A stretch of DNA of 64,000 nt, taken from NCBI GenBank assembly GCA_002270295.1, contig NISF01000002.1, positions 124,001 to 188,000 on the forward strand, in the 5' to 3' direction. The notes beneath the pieces are model-generated. The model was not told the origin of the DNA, did not search any database, and saw only the letters and a program-made list of their open reading frames with translations. Origin of the DNA: Enterobacter sp. 10-1. Its GTDB lineage: Bacteria; Pseudomonadota; Gammaproteobacteria; Enterobacterales; Enterobacteriaceae. Shown one piece after another: positions 1-10,970 of this stretch; the first letter of the stretch is position 1, and the number at the start of each line of letters is the position of its first letter. The position numbers and the translations under genes were made by a program.

Positions 1-471
1 GTGGCTGGCGTTGCGCCGCAGGCGGCGGTTAAGCACCATGATTGGCCGGTCGTGCTGCTCGACGATCTCGTCCATTTCATCGACGCTAAGAAAGCGCGGG
101 TAAATAATAATCGCGTCGCAGCGCAGGTCTAGCAGGTACTGAATCGCCTCGCGCTCTTCGTCGGCGCTGTGCTTGCCGTCGGCCAGAATCAGCTGACGCC
201 CCTTGTCTTCGGTCATCCGCGCCACCTGAAACAGCAGCTCGCTGAAGTAAACCCCGTGATAGAGGGTATTGGTGACGACCAGTCCCAGGGTCTGGCTCTT
301 TTTGGTGGCCAGGTTGCGCGCCAGCAGATTCGGCCGGTAGCCGCTTTCAGCAACGGCCTGGAACACGCGATCTTTCGTCTCCTGGCTGACGTAGCCGTTG
401 CCCGATAGCACCCGCGAAACCGTCGCCTTCGACACCCCTGCGCGCTTAGCGACCTCCAGCATCGTTGCCAT
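1..471 (-). CDS. ascG: AscG, LacI-family repressor of the asc operon (partial)
   Basis: Only the first 157 codons are inside the window; the C-terminus lies beyond position 1. The protein opens MATMLEVAKRAGVSKATVSR, the classic LacI-family helix-turn-helix (residues about 4-24), followed by the hinge region (YRPNLLARNLA) and the start of the periplasmic-binding-like sugar domain. It closely matches E. coli AscG from memory. The ATG at 471 is chosen because the helix-turn-helix follows at the usual distance. It is divergent from ascF, and a LacI-type operator lies in the shared 265-bp spacer. It is expected to repress ascFB in the absence of an aryl-beta-glucoside inducer. Identity is confident; the ligand is known only from the family. 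Confidence 0.93.
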   Translation of the reverse strand, partial: MATMLEVAKRAGVSKATVSRVLSGNGYVSQETKDRVFQAVAESGYRPNLLARNLATKKSQTLGLVVTNTLYHGVYFSELLFQVARMTEDKGRQLILADGKHSADEEREAIQYLLDLRCDAIIIYPRFLSVDEMDEIVEQHDRPIMVLNRRLRRNASH

Positions 472-571
472 GTTGTTCTTCCTGTTGCAAAAGATGCTCG
501 CAGTGTACTGCACGCCCTGCCGTTTTACAGCCTTCACGTTGCTGACGGCCTGTTTTCCCTCTTCGCGACAA

Positions 572-587
572 AGCGATCAAAATCACA
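572..587. promoter_or_regulatory. candidate CRP site in the ascG-ascF spacer
   Basis: AGCGA-N6-TCACA has one perfect CRP half-site and one weak half-site. It lies 150 bp upstream of the ascF ATG and 100 bp from ascG. Catabolite control of a beta-glucoside operon is expected, but the second half-site is poor. Confidence 0.4.
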
Positions 588-647
588 AATTTGAAAACTG
601 ATTTTTTTAGATCTTGTATGAATCGATGAAACTAATCATGATTTTGT

Positions 648-660
648 GGAACCGGTTTCC
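648..660. promoter_or_regulatory. LacI-type operator, probably bound by AscG
   Basis: GGAACCGGTTTCC contains the perfect 8-bp palindrome AACCGGTT with a central CG pair, as in LacI/GalR-family operators. It sits in the ascG-ascF divergent spacer, 76 bp before the ascF start. AscG operators in E. coli have a similar core (family knowledge). Confidence 0.6.
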
Positions 661-736
661 TACATATGCACGACGCCACGCAGCTTTACGGCGCGGTGAA
701 AAGCCAGTACCCCATTGATAAACAGGATAAAATCCG

Positions 737-2179
737 ATGTCTAAAAATTATGCAGCCCTGGCACAGCAGATCGTCTCGGCGATTGGCGGCGTTGAAAACG
801 TCACCGCCGTCACCCACTGCATGACCCGCCTGCGTTTCGTGGTCAAAGACAACGAGCAGGTGGATAGCGCGACCCTAAAAGGGCTGAAAGGCGTACTTGG
901 CGTCGTGCGAAGCGATAACCAGTGCCAGGTGATCGTCGGCAATACCGTCTCCCAGGCCTATCGCGAAGTCGTTGGCCTGCTGCCGGGCGATATGCGCCCG
1001 GCGGAGCCCGTGGGCAAACCGCCGCTGACCTTCAGGCGAGTTGGCGCCGGGATCCTCGATGCGCTGATCGGCACCATGTCGCCGCTGATCCCGGCGATTA
1101 TCGGCGGATCGATGGTCAAGCTGCTGGCGATGATCCTCGAGATGAGCGGCCTCCTGCCGAAAGGCGCGCCGACGCTCACCATTCTGACGACGATCGGCGA
1201 CGGCGCATTCTTCTTCCTGCCGCTGATGGTCGCCGCCTCTGCGGCGGTAAAATTCAAAACCAATATGTCGCTGGCGATTGCCCTCGCCGGGGTGCTGGTG
1301 CATCCGAGCTTTATTGAGCTGATGGCCAAAGCCGCTCAGGGCGAGCACGTCGAGTTCGCCTTTATTCCGGTCACCGCGGTGAAATATACCTACACCGTGA
1401 TCCCGGCGCTGGTGATGACCTGGTGCCTCTCTTATATCGAGCGCTGGGTCGACAGAATCACTCCGGCGGTGACGAAAAACTTCCTCAAGCCGATGCTGAT
1501 CGTGCTGATCGCCGCGCCGCTGGCCATTCTGCTGATCGGCCCGCTCGGGATCTGGATCGGTAGCGCCATCTCGACGCTGGTGTACACCATTCATCACTAT
1601 CTGGGCTGGCTGTCGGTGGCGATTATGGGCGCCCTGTGGCCGCTGCTGGTGATGACCGGGATGCACCGCGTCTTTACGCCGACGATCATTCAGACCATTG
1701 CCGAAACCGGCAAAGAGGGCATGGTGATGCCGTCGGAAATCGGCGCCAACCTGTCGCTGGGCGGCTCTTCGCTGGCGGTGGCGTGGAAAACGAAAAACCC
1801 GGAGCTGCGCCAGACGGCGCTGGCGGCGGCGGCGTCGGCTATTCTCGCCGGGATCTCCGAACCGGCGCTGTACGGGGTCGCGATACGGCTCAAGCGCCCG
1901 CTGATCGCCAGCCTGATCAGCGGCTTTATCTGCGGCGCGGTAGCCGGCATCGCCGGGCTTGCCAGCCATTCAATGGCGGCACCGGGCCTGTTTACCAGCG
2001 TCCAGTTCTTCGATCCGGCGAATCCCATGACTCTCGTCTGGGTCTTCGGCGTGATGGCGCTGGCGGTGGTGCTGTCGTTTGTTCTGACCCTGCTGCTCGG
2101 CTTTGAGGATATCCCGGTGGAAGATGCCGCCGCCGATGCCCGACAGCGCCAGGCGACGGCCGAAGCATCGCACGCCTGA
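737..2179 (+). CDS. ascF: PTS beta-glucoside (arbutin/salicin/cellobiose) transporter IIBC
   Basis: A 480-residue inner-membrane permease that imports and phosphorylates aryl-beta-glucosides at the expense of PEP through the PTS. The IIB domain is N-terminal (about 1-90), with the phosphorylated cysteine C28 in THCMTRLRF. The IIC domain (about 105-460) has many hydrophobic segments and the conserved GISEPALYG stretch. There is no IIA domain, so IIA must come from another protein such as Crr. Length is close to E. coli AscF (485). It is followed by ascB after 27 bp, so the two form one operon under AscG. Confidence 0.93.
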   Translation: MSKNYAALAQQIVSAIGGVENVTAVTHCMTRLRFVVKDNEQVDSATLKGLKGVLGVVRSDNQCQVIVGNTVSQAYREVVGLLPGDMRPAEPVGKPPLTFRRVGAGILDALIGTMSPLIPAIIGGSMVKLLAMILEMSGLLPKGAPTLTILTTIGDGAFFFLPLMVAASAAVKFKTNMSLAIALAGVLVHPSFIELMAKAAQGEHVEFAFIPVTAVKYTYTVIPALVMTWCLSYIERWVDRITPAVTKNFLKPMLIVLIAAPLAILLIGPLGIWIGSAISTLVYTIHHYLGWLSVAIMGALWPLLVMTGMHRVFTPTIIQTIAETGKEGMVMPSEIGANLSLGGSSLAVAWKTKNPELRQTALAAAASAILAGISEPALYGVAIRLKRPLIASLISGFICGAVAGIAGLASHSMAAPGLFTSVQFFDPANPMTLVWVFGVMALAVVLSFVLTLLLGFEDIPVEDAAADARQRQATAEASHA

Positions 2180-2203
2180 ACATAATTTTTGACACAGAGG
2201 TAA

Positions 2204-3631
<1,428 letters not shown>

Positions 3632-3637
3632 CGGCAA

Positions 3638-3672
3638 TCCCCCGGATAGCGGCGCTGACGCCTCTCCGGGGA
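3638..3672. terminator. hairpin between convergent ascB and hycI
   Basis: CCCCGGA (3640-3646) pairs with TCCGGGG (3665-3671). It lies in the 45-bp gap between the convergent ascB and hyc operons. There is no clear T-run on either strand, so it may be a weak or Rho-assisted terminator. Confidence 0.45.
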
Positions 3673-3676
3673 AACC

Positions 3677-4147
3677 TCACTCCGCCACCGCTTCCAGCGG
3701 AGCAAACCCGCCGAGGCCCTGCCAGCCGTTCAGCCGCCGGTAAACCTCGGCCACCGCGTCTTTAATCGGCTGGGTCATCGGATAGTAGAAGCCGACGATA
3801 TCCGGCTGAATGCCTAAGAAAATCACCTCGCCGACGTCCTCTTTCAGCTGATCGATCAGATAGTTGAGCGGCATATTGTGGGTGGTCATCATAAACATTT
3901 CGGCGATATCGTCAGGATCGACGATGCGGATCGCGCCGGGACTGAGCCCCATGTCGGTCGCGTCGACGATCAGCAGGCGATCGGGGCGCAGCTCGCGGAT
4001 CGCGACGATGTCGTTTTCCGGGGCGCTGCCGCCGTCAATGACCACCCAGCGGCCCGTCGGGTTTGCCGCGCACGTTTCCGCCAGCAGCGGACCCGCGCCG
4101 TCGTCGCCCATCATGCTGTTGCCCACGCAGAGTAAAACGTCAGTCAC
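3677..4147 (-). CDS. hycI: hydrogenase 3 maturation endopeptidase HycI
   Basis: A cytoplasmic protease that removes the C-terminal peptide of pre-HycE after nickel insertion. The 156 residues equal the E. coli length. The family's metal-sensing residues are visible: D16 in GNSMMGDDGAG, the aspartate of IVDATDMG (about 62) and the histidine of MTTHNMP (about 90). It is the last gene of the hyc operon and overlaps the end of hycH by 8 bp, so translation is probably coupled. Confidence 0.95.
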   Translation of the reverse strand: MTDVLLCVGNSMMGDDGAGPLLAETCAANPTGRWVVIDGGSAPENDIVAIRELRPDRLLIVDATDMGLSPGAIRIVDPDDIAEMFMMTTHNMPLNYLIDQLKEDVGEVIFLGIQPDIVGFYYPMTQPIKDAVAEVYRRLNGWQGLGGFAPLEAVAE

Positions 4148-4550
4148 GGAGTCTCCTCACCATCAGATAGATGGCGCTTTCCTGGTGAATATCATGCAGC
4201 ATGCTGAGCATCAGCCTGCTCCACGCCTGCTGCTGCGGCGTCTGCGCAACCTGCGCGTTATCAAAGGCGTTGGCCAGCATCGTCACGTGATTGCTGTCGA
4301 TAACGATTTCGCCATATTTCGGCACGCCTTCCATTTTACGCCGGGCGGTGCTGCCCGCTTCAAGGGTCGCAATCCACGCCTGGTACTGGTCCCACGGGCA
4401 GCTCAGCGCCGTTTCCAGACAGTCGATAACCCCAAGATGGTGACCAATCGCCAGGCTGTAATAGACAACCTGCTGCGCCTGGTCAGGCGTGGCGTCGTTC
4501 TCATCAATAAATTTACGGCTCAGCTGGCTGAACACCACCGTTTCACTCAT
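4140..4550 (-). CDS. hycH: HycH, formate hydrogenlyase maturation protein
   Basis: A 136-residue soluble protein, the same length as E. coli HycH, which is needed for correct processing of HycE. No catalytic motif is visible. It overlaps hycG by 4 bp and hycI by 8 bp, placing it between the small subunit and the endopeptidase. The role comes from the family and the operon position. Confidence 0.92.
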   Translation of the reverse strand: MSETVVFSQLSRKFIDENDATPDQAQQVVYYSLAIGHHLGVIDCLETALSCPWDQYQAWIATLEAGSTARRKMEGVPKYGEIVIDSNHVTMLANAFDNAQVAQTPQQQAWSRLMLSMLHDIHQESAIYLMVRRLRD

Positions 4551-5314
4551 CGGATGCGCGCCTCCTCAACCACCTGATTGAGATGGGTAACGATCTCGGT
4601 CAGACGCGGATCTTTTTCCGCCTCCAGCCAGCGCACGACCTGGCTGTCGCCCTGGCCGAGCAGGCGCATATAGTCATCGGCAATCTGCCGACCGTAGCGA
4701 TAGCCCGCCAGGCGGCGCGCTTCGCGGTCGATGCGCACCCGCAGCGGCTGGACCATATTCGGATGCAGAATTTCCGCCGCCTTATCATCCTGCTCGCCCG
4801 GCAGACGGGCGTGAATTTTCTGCTCCAGCAGGCCCAGCGCCATCGCAAAACCGTACAGCGTCGCGGCCGGCGTCGGCGGGCAGCCGGGAATATAGACGTC
4901 GACCGGCACAATTTTATCGGTGCCGCCCCATACGCAGTACAGATCGTGGAAGATGCCGCCGCTGTTGCCGCAGGCGCCGTAGGAGATACAGATTTTCGGG
5001 TCCGGCGCGGAGTGCCAGGCGCGCAGCGCCGGTGAGCGCATGGCGCGGGTCACCGCCCCGGTGAACAGCAGGATATCGGCGTGACGCGGCGATGGAACGA
5101 CCTTTATTCCAAAGCGTTCGGCGTCAAACAGCGGCGAAAGCGTGGCGAAAATCTCAATCTCGCAGCCGTTGCAGCCGCCGCAGTCCACGCGATACACGTA
5201 GGCGGAACGCTTAATATTCTTCAGCAGCGATGCCTTCATGCTGGCGATAGACTCGTCTACCGTCATCGGCACAGGAATACCGTTTTCATCGCGCGGGCCC
5301 AGTAAATTACTCAT
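4547..5314 (-). CDS. hycG: hydrogenase 3 small subunit HycG
   Basis: The electron-transfer subunit carrying the proximal [4Fe-4S] cluster next to the NiFe site in HycE; it is related to NuoB of complex I. The cluster cysteines are seen in [10 protein letters not shown] (about residues 45-54), GACGNSGG and PGCPPTP. The 255 residues match E. coli. It has no Tat signal peptide, as expected for a cytoplasm-facing hydrogenase. The stop of hycG overlaps the start of hycH, and its start shares one base with the stop of hycF. Confidence 0.96.
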   Translation of the reverse strand: MSNLLGPRDENGIPVPMTVDESIASMKASLLKNIKRSAYVYRVDCGGCNGCEIEIFATLSPLFDAERFGIKVVPSPRHADILLFTGAVTRAMRSPALRAWHSAPDPKICISYGACGNSGGIFHDLYCVWGGTDKIVPVDVYIPGCPPTPAATLYGFAMALGLLEQKIHARLPGEQDDKAAEILHPNMVQPLRVRIDREARRLAGYRYGRQIADDYMRLLGQGDSQVVRWLEAEKDPRLTEIVTHLNQVVEEARIR

Positions 5315-5856
5315 CAGCTGGCCTCTCTCATATGGCGAGTCAGTTCAATACGATCGGACGGCACCAGGCACTTCTGGCGCTTGCACTCGGGGCAGGTTTC
5401 GAAGCTTTCGCGGCGCATCCCGGCGCGGGTATCGCCGTTGTGCTCCAGCAGCGCGATGGCGTAATCGATCTCTTTCTGCACGGCGAAGGGACGCGCGCAC
5501 GTCCGGCAGTGGCACATATCAAAGCGCGACTGCTGGAGGAAATCCTCTTTCTTCCACACCGCCAGCTCGTACTCCTGCGAGAGCTTAATCGCCGCCGTCG
5601 GGCACACCTCTTCGCAGCGGCCGCAAAAGATGCAGCGCCCGAGGTTGAACTGCCACGCCAGCTGGTTAGCGGCGAGGTCAGTCTCCACCGTCAGGGCATT
5701 CGACGGGCAGGCGTTAACGCAGGCCGCGCAGCCGATGCACTGCTGGGGAGTGTGTTCCGGCTTGCCGCGGAAGTTTTTATCCACCGGCATCGGCTCCAGC
5801 GGATAGGCGTGCGTCGCGGTGCCGGTATTAATAACTTTTTTAATAAAGGTAAACAT
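5314..5856 (-). CDS. hycF: formate hydrogenlyase 2x[4Fe-4S] ferredoxin subunit HycF
   Basis: A 180-residue NuoI-like iron-sulfur subunit of formate hydrogenlyase. Two ferredoxin motifs are clear: [12 protein letters not shown] (about 41-52) and [12 protein letters not shown] (about 74-85). A further CHCRTC motif and CPECKRQKC in the C-terminal third may bind another metal. The start lies 9 bp after the hycE stop. Confidence 0.95.
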   Translation of the reverse strand: MFTFIKKVINTGTATHAYPLEPMPVDKNFRGKPEHTPQQCIGCAACVNACPSNALTVETDLAANQLAWQFNLGRCIFCGRCEEVCPTAAIKLSQEYELAVWKKEDFLQQSRFDMCHCRTCARPFAVQKEIDYAIALLEHNGDTRAGMRRESFETCPECKRQKCLVPSDRIELTRHMREAS

Positions 5857-5865
5857 GGCGGCTCC

Positions 5866-7575
5866 TTATTTCAGCGGCGAGTTTTTACGCTCGATGCTGT
5901 AGCGCTCCAGCTCTTTGTACGGCACCACTTTGCTTTTCTTCTTCCGCACGTCGACCACGGTCATTCGGTCGGTACAGGAGTAGCAGGGATCGAGGCTGCC
6001 GATAATCAGCGGCGCATCGGAAACGGTATTGCCGCGCAGCATATAGCGCAGGGTCGGCCAGTTGGCGTAGGTCGCCGCCCGGCAGCGCCAGCGGTAGAGC
6101 TTCTGATTGTCGCCGGTCATGCTCCAGTGGATATCATCCCCGCGCGGCGCTTCCGAGAAGCCCAGCGCAAAACGATGAGGAATATAGGTGAAGCCATCCA
6201 CCATCAGCGGGCCGCCCGGCAGATTGTCGAGGCCGAAGTCGATCATATTTAGCGCGGTGTAGACCTCGTTGATGCGCACCTTCAGGCGCGAAATCACGTC
6301 GCAGCCCTGCTCGCTGTGCACTTCCATCGGCAGCAGGCCGTAGCCGACAAACGGATGGTCGGCGCGGGTATCGCGCGCGTGGCCGCTGGCGCGCACCATC
6401 GGGCCAACGTTGCTGAAGTCGCGGGCGATTTGCGGATCGAGACGGCCAATGCCGACGGTACGCTGCGCCATGTTCGGCGTGCTGAGCAGCATCTCCACCA
6501 GCTCCTGCACGTCGCGGCGCATCTGCTGCGCCAGCTGGCGGGTCTGGAGCATATCCTCTTTCAGCAGGTCGCGACGGAGGCCGCCAATCAGGTTCAGACC
6601 GTAGGTTTTACGCGCCCCGGTGAGGATCTCCGCCATCTTCATCGACGTCTCGCGCACGCGGAAGAACTGCATGAAGCCGGAGTCAAAGCCGGTAAAGTGG
6701 CAGGCGAGGCCGAGGTTGAGCAGATGCGAATGCAGACGCTCCACCTCCAGCAGAATGGCGCGGATCATCTGCGCGCGCTCCGGCACCACGATGCCCATCG
6801 CGTTTTCTACGGAGGTGGTATAGGCGGTGCTGTGGGCAAAGCCGCAGATGCCGCACACCCGATCGGAGAGGAAGGTCACTTCGTTGTAGCCCATCCGGGT
6901 TTCCGCCAGTTTCTCCATCCCGCGATGGACGTAGAACAGACGGTAGTCGGCGTCGATAATATTTTCCCCGTCAACGAACAGGCGAAAATGGCCGGGTTCA
7001 TCGGAGGTGACATGCAGCGGGCCAATCGGCACCACGTTGTTTTTCTTACTGCCCAGCTCGTTAATGAACTCGTAGGTTTCCGCATCGGTGGTCGGCGCCG
7101 GACGCTGACGGTAATCCATGCTGTCTTTGCGCAGCGGATAGAGTTCGTCCGGCCAGTCGTCCGGCAGCACCAGACGGCGCTCATCCGGCAGGCCAACCGG
7201 CAGCAGGCCGTACATATCGCGCACTTCGCGCTCGCCCCATACCGCAGCGGGCACCCGCGGCGTCACCGACGGATATTCCGGCTTATTGGCGTCCACTTCC
7301 ACGCGCACGGTTATCCAGCACTTCGTCCCCTGCTCCATCGACAGCACGTAGTAAACGGCATAGTGGCCGTTGAGCTTGCGTTCGTCGTTACCGAACAGCA
7401 CCGACAGCCAGCCGCCCTGCTGGTAGTAGAGAAACTCCACCACTTCCGGGAGATAGTTGATCTTCACCGTGACGGTGAGCTGATCGTTGGTCTGCCAGGC
7501 CTCGTCCAGCACCACGCCCGGGAAGGTCTGATGCAGCGCGGCGAGATAGCGTTGACCCGGTTTTTCTTCGTTCAT
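5866..7575 (-). CDS. hycE: hydrogenase 3 large (catalytic) subunit precursor HycE
   Basis: The hydrogen-evolving subunit of formate hydrogenlyase, a fusion of a NuoC-like N-terminal domain (about 1-170) and a NuoD/NiFe large-subunit domain. The nickel ligands lie in RVCGICGFAH (C241, C244 by length match to E. coli) and DPCYSCTDR (C531, C534). A 32-residue tail follows R537, so the HycI cleavage site and the propeptide are intact. At 569 residues it equals E. coli HycE. It is cytoplasmic, facing the membrane arm HycCD. Confidence 0.97.
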   Translation of the reverse strand: MNEEKPGQRYLAALHQTFPGVVLDEAWQTNDQLTVTVKINYLPEVVEFLYYQQGGWLSVLFGNDERKLNGHYAVYYVLSMEQGTKCWITVRVEVDANKPEYPSVTPRVPAAVWGEREVRDMYGLLPVGLPDERRLVLPDDWPDELYPLRKDSMDYRQRPAPTTDAETYEFINELGSKKNNVVPIGPLHVTSDEPGHFRLFVDGENIIDADYRLFYVHRGMEKLAETRMGYNEVTFLSDRVCGICGFAHSTAYTTSVENAMGIVVPERAQMIRAILLEVERLHSHLLNLGLACHFTGFDSGFMQFFRVRETSMKMAEILTGARKTYGLNLIGGLRRDLLKEDMLQTRQLAQQMRRDVQELVEMLLSTPNMAQRTVGIGRLDPQIARDFSNVGPMVRASGHARDTRADHPFVGYGLLPMEVHSEQGCDVISRLKVRINEVYTALNMIDFGLDNLPGGPLMVDGFTYIPHRFALGFSEAPRGDDIHWSMTGDNQKLYRWRCRAATYANWPTLRYMLRGNTVSDAPLIIGSLDPCYSCTDRMTVVDVRKKKSKVVPYKELERYSIERKNSPLK

Positions 7576-7593
7576 ATATAAAACTCTCTTAAA

Positions 7594-8517
7594 TCACGCC
7601 GCCAGCAAGGAGACGAAGGCTAAAAAGGCAAAGCCAAAACCGGCCCAGGTAACGCGGGACGTGGCACAAAAGCGCAGGCGCGCCATGCTGTTTTCAAACA
7701 GGGCAATAATCAGGACGCCGGCCACCAGCTTGACGACGGCGACGACCAGCGCCAGCAGCAACCCGCCGACGCTAAAGCTGGTCATCTGCCCCCACGGAAT
7801 AAACACGCCGACAAACATCTGCAGGACCACCAGCTGCTTGAGGCTAATCCCCCACTTCAGCACCGCGAAACCGCTGCCGCTGTATTCGGTCAGCGGCCCC
7901 TCCTGCAGCTCCTGCTCCGCCTCGGCAAGGTCGAACGGCAGCTTGCCCATTTCGATAAAGGTGGCAAAAGCGCAGGCGGCCAGCGCGAGGATCAGCGGAA
8001 TGCTGCGCGCGGCGGGCCAGTGGTAGATGGTGTCGGTGATGCTGCTGATATGGGTCGAGCCGGCAACCTGCGCCGCCACCCACAGCCCCAGCAGCAGAAT
8101 CGGCTCAACCAGCACGCCGAGCATCGCTTCGCGGCTGGCGCCGATGGCGGTAAACGGGCTGCCGGTATCCAGACCGGCGATAGCAAAGAAGAAGCGGGCG
8201 ATGGCGAAGAGATAGATCAGCGTAATCAGGTCGCCCAGCCCCGCCATCGGCGAGTCAACGGTAACCACCGGCAGCGCGGTGGCGATGGTCAGCATCACGC
8301 CGACCATCACGTACGGCATCAGGCGAAACGCCCAGCCGGAGGCATCCGGACCGATGCTCTGGCGCCCCATCAGCTTGATAATGTCCCGATACTCCTGCAG
8401 CACGCCCGGCCCGCGGCGGTTATGCAGACGGGCGCGGGCGACGCGGGTGATGCCGGACAGCAGCGGCGCGGCGGCAAACAGCGCCAGCGCCTGCAACAAT
8501 GCAACGAATACGCTCAT
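7594..8517 (-). CDS. hycD: formate hydrogenlyase membrane subunit HycD
   Basis: A 307-residue membrane protein of the NuoH/HycD family that anchors the soluble arm of formate hydrogenlyase and may join in ion translocation. About eight hydrophobic segments are visible, with the family's conserved charged stretch (LPFDLAEAEQELQEG) at about residues 195-210. It sits 18 bp from hycE and 2 bp from hycC. Confidence 0.95.
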   Translation of the reverse strand: MSVFVALLQALALFAAAPLLSGITRVARARLHNRRGPGVLQEYRDIIKLMGRQSIGPDASGWAFRLMPYVMVGVMLTIATALPVVTVDSPMAGLGDLITLIYLFAIARFFFAIAGLDTGSPFTAIGASREAMLGVLVEPILLLGLWVAAQVAGSTHISSITDTIYHWPAARSIPLILALAACAFATFIEMGKLPFDLAEAEQELQEGPLTEYSGSGFAVLKWGISLKQLVVLQMFVGVFIPWGQMTSFSVGGLLLALVVAVVKLVAGVLIIALFENSMARLRFCATSRVTWAGFGFAFLAFVSLLAA

Positions 8518-8519
8518 TC

Positions 8520-10346
8520 TCAGGCTCCTCGTGAAATGACAATAACGACCAGCACCGCCAGCTCAATCAGCGCAACGCTGCGCAGCAGCGCGGGCGCGGA
8601 GCCGTTCTGCCAGCCGGGGATCAGGCGTACCGGGTTCAGCCAGTGGCGCAGCTTGAGCAGCGGAGCAAAGGCCTCTTTGACCGGCATCGCGAAGCCGTGG
8701 GCGGTCACCACCATCGATTTTTCATGGTCGTAGCCGCAGACCCAGGCCGCGCCGCGGGAGCGCGCGGGCAGGCGGTCGCCTTTGTAGAAAATCATCAGCA
8801 GCAGCGGCAGCAGCGGACAGGCGATCAGCAGAATGGCAATCAGCGGCTGCGACACCACGCTCGATACCTGAGCCTGGGCCGGGACCACGCCGCTCACCAG
8901 CGGCAGAAGCCACGGAGCTGCCACGCCGCCAATCACGCAGCAGAGCGCGGAAAACACCACGCTGAAGGTCATCAGCCACGGGGCGCTGGTGGCGTTTTCC
9001 GCCTGCTGGCTCCGCGGCGCGCCGAGGAAGGTGACGCCGTAGACTTTAGCCATGCACATCACCGCCAGGGCGCCGGTAATCGCCAGGCCTACCGCCAGCA
9101 GCGGCCCGAGCAGGCGGCCGATAAACGCCTCGCCGGTGCTGAGCCTAAAGAACGACTGATAGATAACCCACTCGCCGGCAAAGCCGTTCAGCGGCGGCAG
9201 CGCCGCCATAGCCATCAGGCCAACCAGCATAGAGAGCGAAATCAGCGGCATTCTTTTGCCGATGCCGCCCAGCTTTTCGATATCGCGATGGCCGGTGCGG
9301 AACCACACCGCCCCGGCGCCAAGGAACAGCGTGGTTTTAAACAGACTGTGGTTGATCAGGTGATACATCCCGCCGATAAATCCCAGCACCATCAGGCTGG
9401 CGTTACCGAGGGCCACGCCGGTGACAAACGCGCCGAGGCCCAGCAGGATGATGCCGATATTTTCCAGAGTGTGGTACGCCAGCAGGCGCTGGATATTGTG
9501 CTCCATCAGCGCGTAGAGCCCGCCGATAAACGCGGTGATCATCCCCAGCACCAGCAGCAGTACGCCCCACCACAGCGGCGGGACGCCGCCGGCAAGGGAG
9601 ACCGTCAGGACGCCGAACAGGCCAACCTTCATCACCACCGTGGAGAACAGCGCGGCGGCCGGCGCGCCAGCGCCGGCATGGGCCTGCGGCGCCCAGCCGT
9701 GCAGCGGAATAATCCCCGCCAGCAGCGCAAAACCGACCAGCGCCGGGAGCCACAGCAGCATCTGCTGCGGGGCTCCGGCGGCCAGCAGGCTAATCTGCGT
9801 CAGATCGAGCGTGCCGTAAAACGACCACACCAGCCAGCAGCTCCACGCCAGCAGCAGCGTGCCGAAGCGGCCCAGCGCAAACCACAGCTTGCCGGACTGG
9901 GCGCAGCCGGTAAGGAAGGCTCCGCACAGGGCCATAATTTCCGCCATCACCACCAGGCTGCCAAAGCTGGTCGTCACGACGGCGCAGGTGGCGGCCGCCA
10001 GCAGCAGGTTGACCAGCAGGCCGTTAGCTTTTACCTGCGGATGGCGGTGCCAGGAGATATTAAATAGCGAAATCGGTAATGCCGACAGGCCGATGGCCAG
10101 CAGCCACAGGGCGTTAACCCCGCTAACCCGCACGGGCAGCGAGATCATCTGCAGCACGCCGGTGCTCACCCGGCCCGGCATCAGCAGCGTCGCCATCCCG
10201 GCGACGATCAGCATCGCGCTGGCAACCGCCCCGCCGATCCCGGCGATCGCGCCGCTTAGCGGTTTTCTCAGGCTAAAGAGCAGCGCCAGCACGGCGCTGA
10301 CGGCGTACCAAACCACCGCCTGATTGACTAAAGAGATAATGTTCAC
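8520..10346 (-). CDS. hycC: formate hydrogenlyase membrane subunit HycC (NuoL/MrpD-like)
   Basis: A 608-residue polytopic inner-membrane protein related to the antiporter-like subunits of complex I. The central region holds the conserved helix with LFSTVVMKVGLFGV and the HTLENIGIILLG stretch, which carry the lysine and glutamate used by the family for proton movement. With HycD it forms the membrane arm. The stop overlaps the upstream hycB by 4 bp of shared ends. Confidence 0.95.
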   Translation of the reverse strand: MNIISLVNQAVVWYAVSAVLALLFSLRKPLSGAIAGIGGAVASAMLIVAGMATLLMPGRVSTGVLQMISLPVRVSGVNALWLLAIGLSALPISLFNISWHRHPQVKANGLLVNLLLAAATCAVVTTSFGSLVVMAEIMALCGAFLTGCAQSGKLWFALGRFGTLLLAWSCWLVWSFYGTLDLTQISLLAAGAPQQMLLWLPALVGFALLAGIIPLHGWAPQAHAGAGAPAAALFSTVVMKVGLFGVLTVSLAGGVPPLWWGVLLLVLGMITAFIGGLYALMEHNIQRLLAYHTLENIGIILLGLGAFVTGVALGNASLMVLGFIGGMYHLINHSLFKTTLFLGAGAVWFRTGHRDIEKLGGIGKRMPLISLSMLVGLMAMAALPPLNGFAGEWVIYQSFFRLSTGEAFIGRLLGPLLAVGLAITGALAVMCMAKVYGVTFLGAPRSQQAENATSAPWLMTFSVVFSALCCVIGGVAAPWLLPLVSGVVPAQAQVSSVVSQPLIAILLIACPLLPLLLMIFYKGDRLPARSRGAAWVCGYDHEKSMVVTAHGFAMPVKEAFAPLLKLRHWLNPVRLIPGWQNGSAPALLRSVALIELAVLVVIVISRGA

Positions 10347-10951
10347 TTCACGCCCCCTTGTTGCGCCTGAAACAGCGACAAATCGCCGAGGTCGGTGTTA
10401 AAAGTCAGCTCGCGCTTACGCCTGCTGGCCAGGGCGATGTCGCGGATATCAACCAGCAGCAGCGCTTTTGTCGGGCAGGTACGCACGCAGGCAGGTCCCT
10501 GCTCATCGAAATGGCACAGATCGCATTTCACCGCGATGGCGCGTACGCCCGGTACCCAGTCGAGCAGCGAGCTGACGCGGGCGGGCGCGGGCGGCGCGGC
10601 GGGCGCCATCGGCGTATTCGCATTTGCCGGAATATCCAACGGCCGGCTGCCGGAAAATTCGATCGCGCCAAACGGGCAGGCGATGCCGCACAGCTTGCAG
10701 CTTACGCACAGGCTTTCGTTTAGCTGGACCGCGCCGTCGATGCGGTTAATCGCGTTAACCGGGCATACTGCGGCGCAGGGGGCGTCTTCACAGTGGTGGC
10801 ACATCTGCGGCGCGGATTCTTTTTCATTACGCATGACCTGCAGTCGCGGCATCGCCTGCAGGCCCTGCTGGCGATGCGTCTCAGCGCATGCGGCTTCGCA
10901 GGTGCGGCAGCCGATACAGACGGTGGAGTCAGCAATTACAAAACGGTTCAC
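10343..10951 (-). CDS. hycB: formate hydrogenlyase electron carrier HycB, 4x[4Fe-4S]
   Basis: A 202-residue iron-sulfur protein linking formate dehydrogenase H (FdhF, encoded elsewhere) to the hydrogenase. Four cysteine groups are present: CIGCRTCEAAC, CHHCEDAPCAAVCP, CVSCKLCGIACP and CDLCHF..CVRTCP. A proline- and alanine-rich insert (about 107-121) separates the third and fourth groups. An 82-bp gap before it carries FhlA-type sites, so this gene starts after a small regulatory spacer. Confidence 0.95.
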   Translation of the reverse strand: MNRFVIADSTVCIGCRTCEAACAETHRQQGLQAMPRLQVMRNEKESAPQMCHHCEDAPCAAVCPVNAINRIDGAVQLNESLCVSCKLCGIACPFGAIEFSGSRPLDIPANANTPMAPAAPPAPARVSSLLDWVPGVRAIAVKCDLCHFDEQGPACVRTCPTKALLLVDIRDIALASRRKRELTFNTDLGDLSLFQAQQGGVK

Positions 10952-10970
10952 CGGGTCTTCCTCGGGTGAA

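Noticed and set aside
875-1969. A 364-codon open frame antisense to ascF
   Set aside because: Composition is Arg/His/Gln-rich, typical of a shadow frame in GC-rich DNA; ascF is clearly real on the other strand.
6316-7581. A 421-codon open frame antisense to hycE
   Set aside because: It has no family-like motif and is rich in His/Ala/Gln; hycE with intact metal motifs explains this DNA.
8643-10067. A 474-codon open frame antisense to hycC
   Set aside because: Low-complexity Arg/Gln/His-rich reading; hycC is the real gene.
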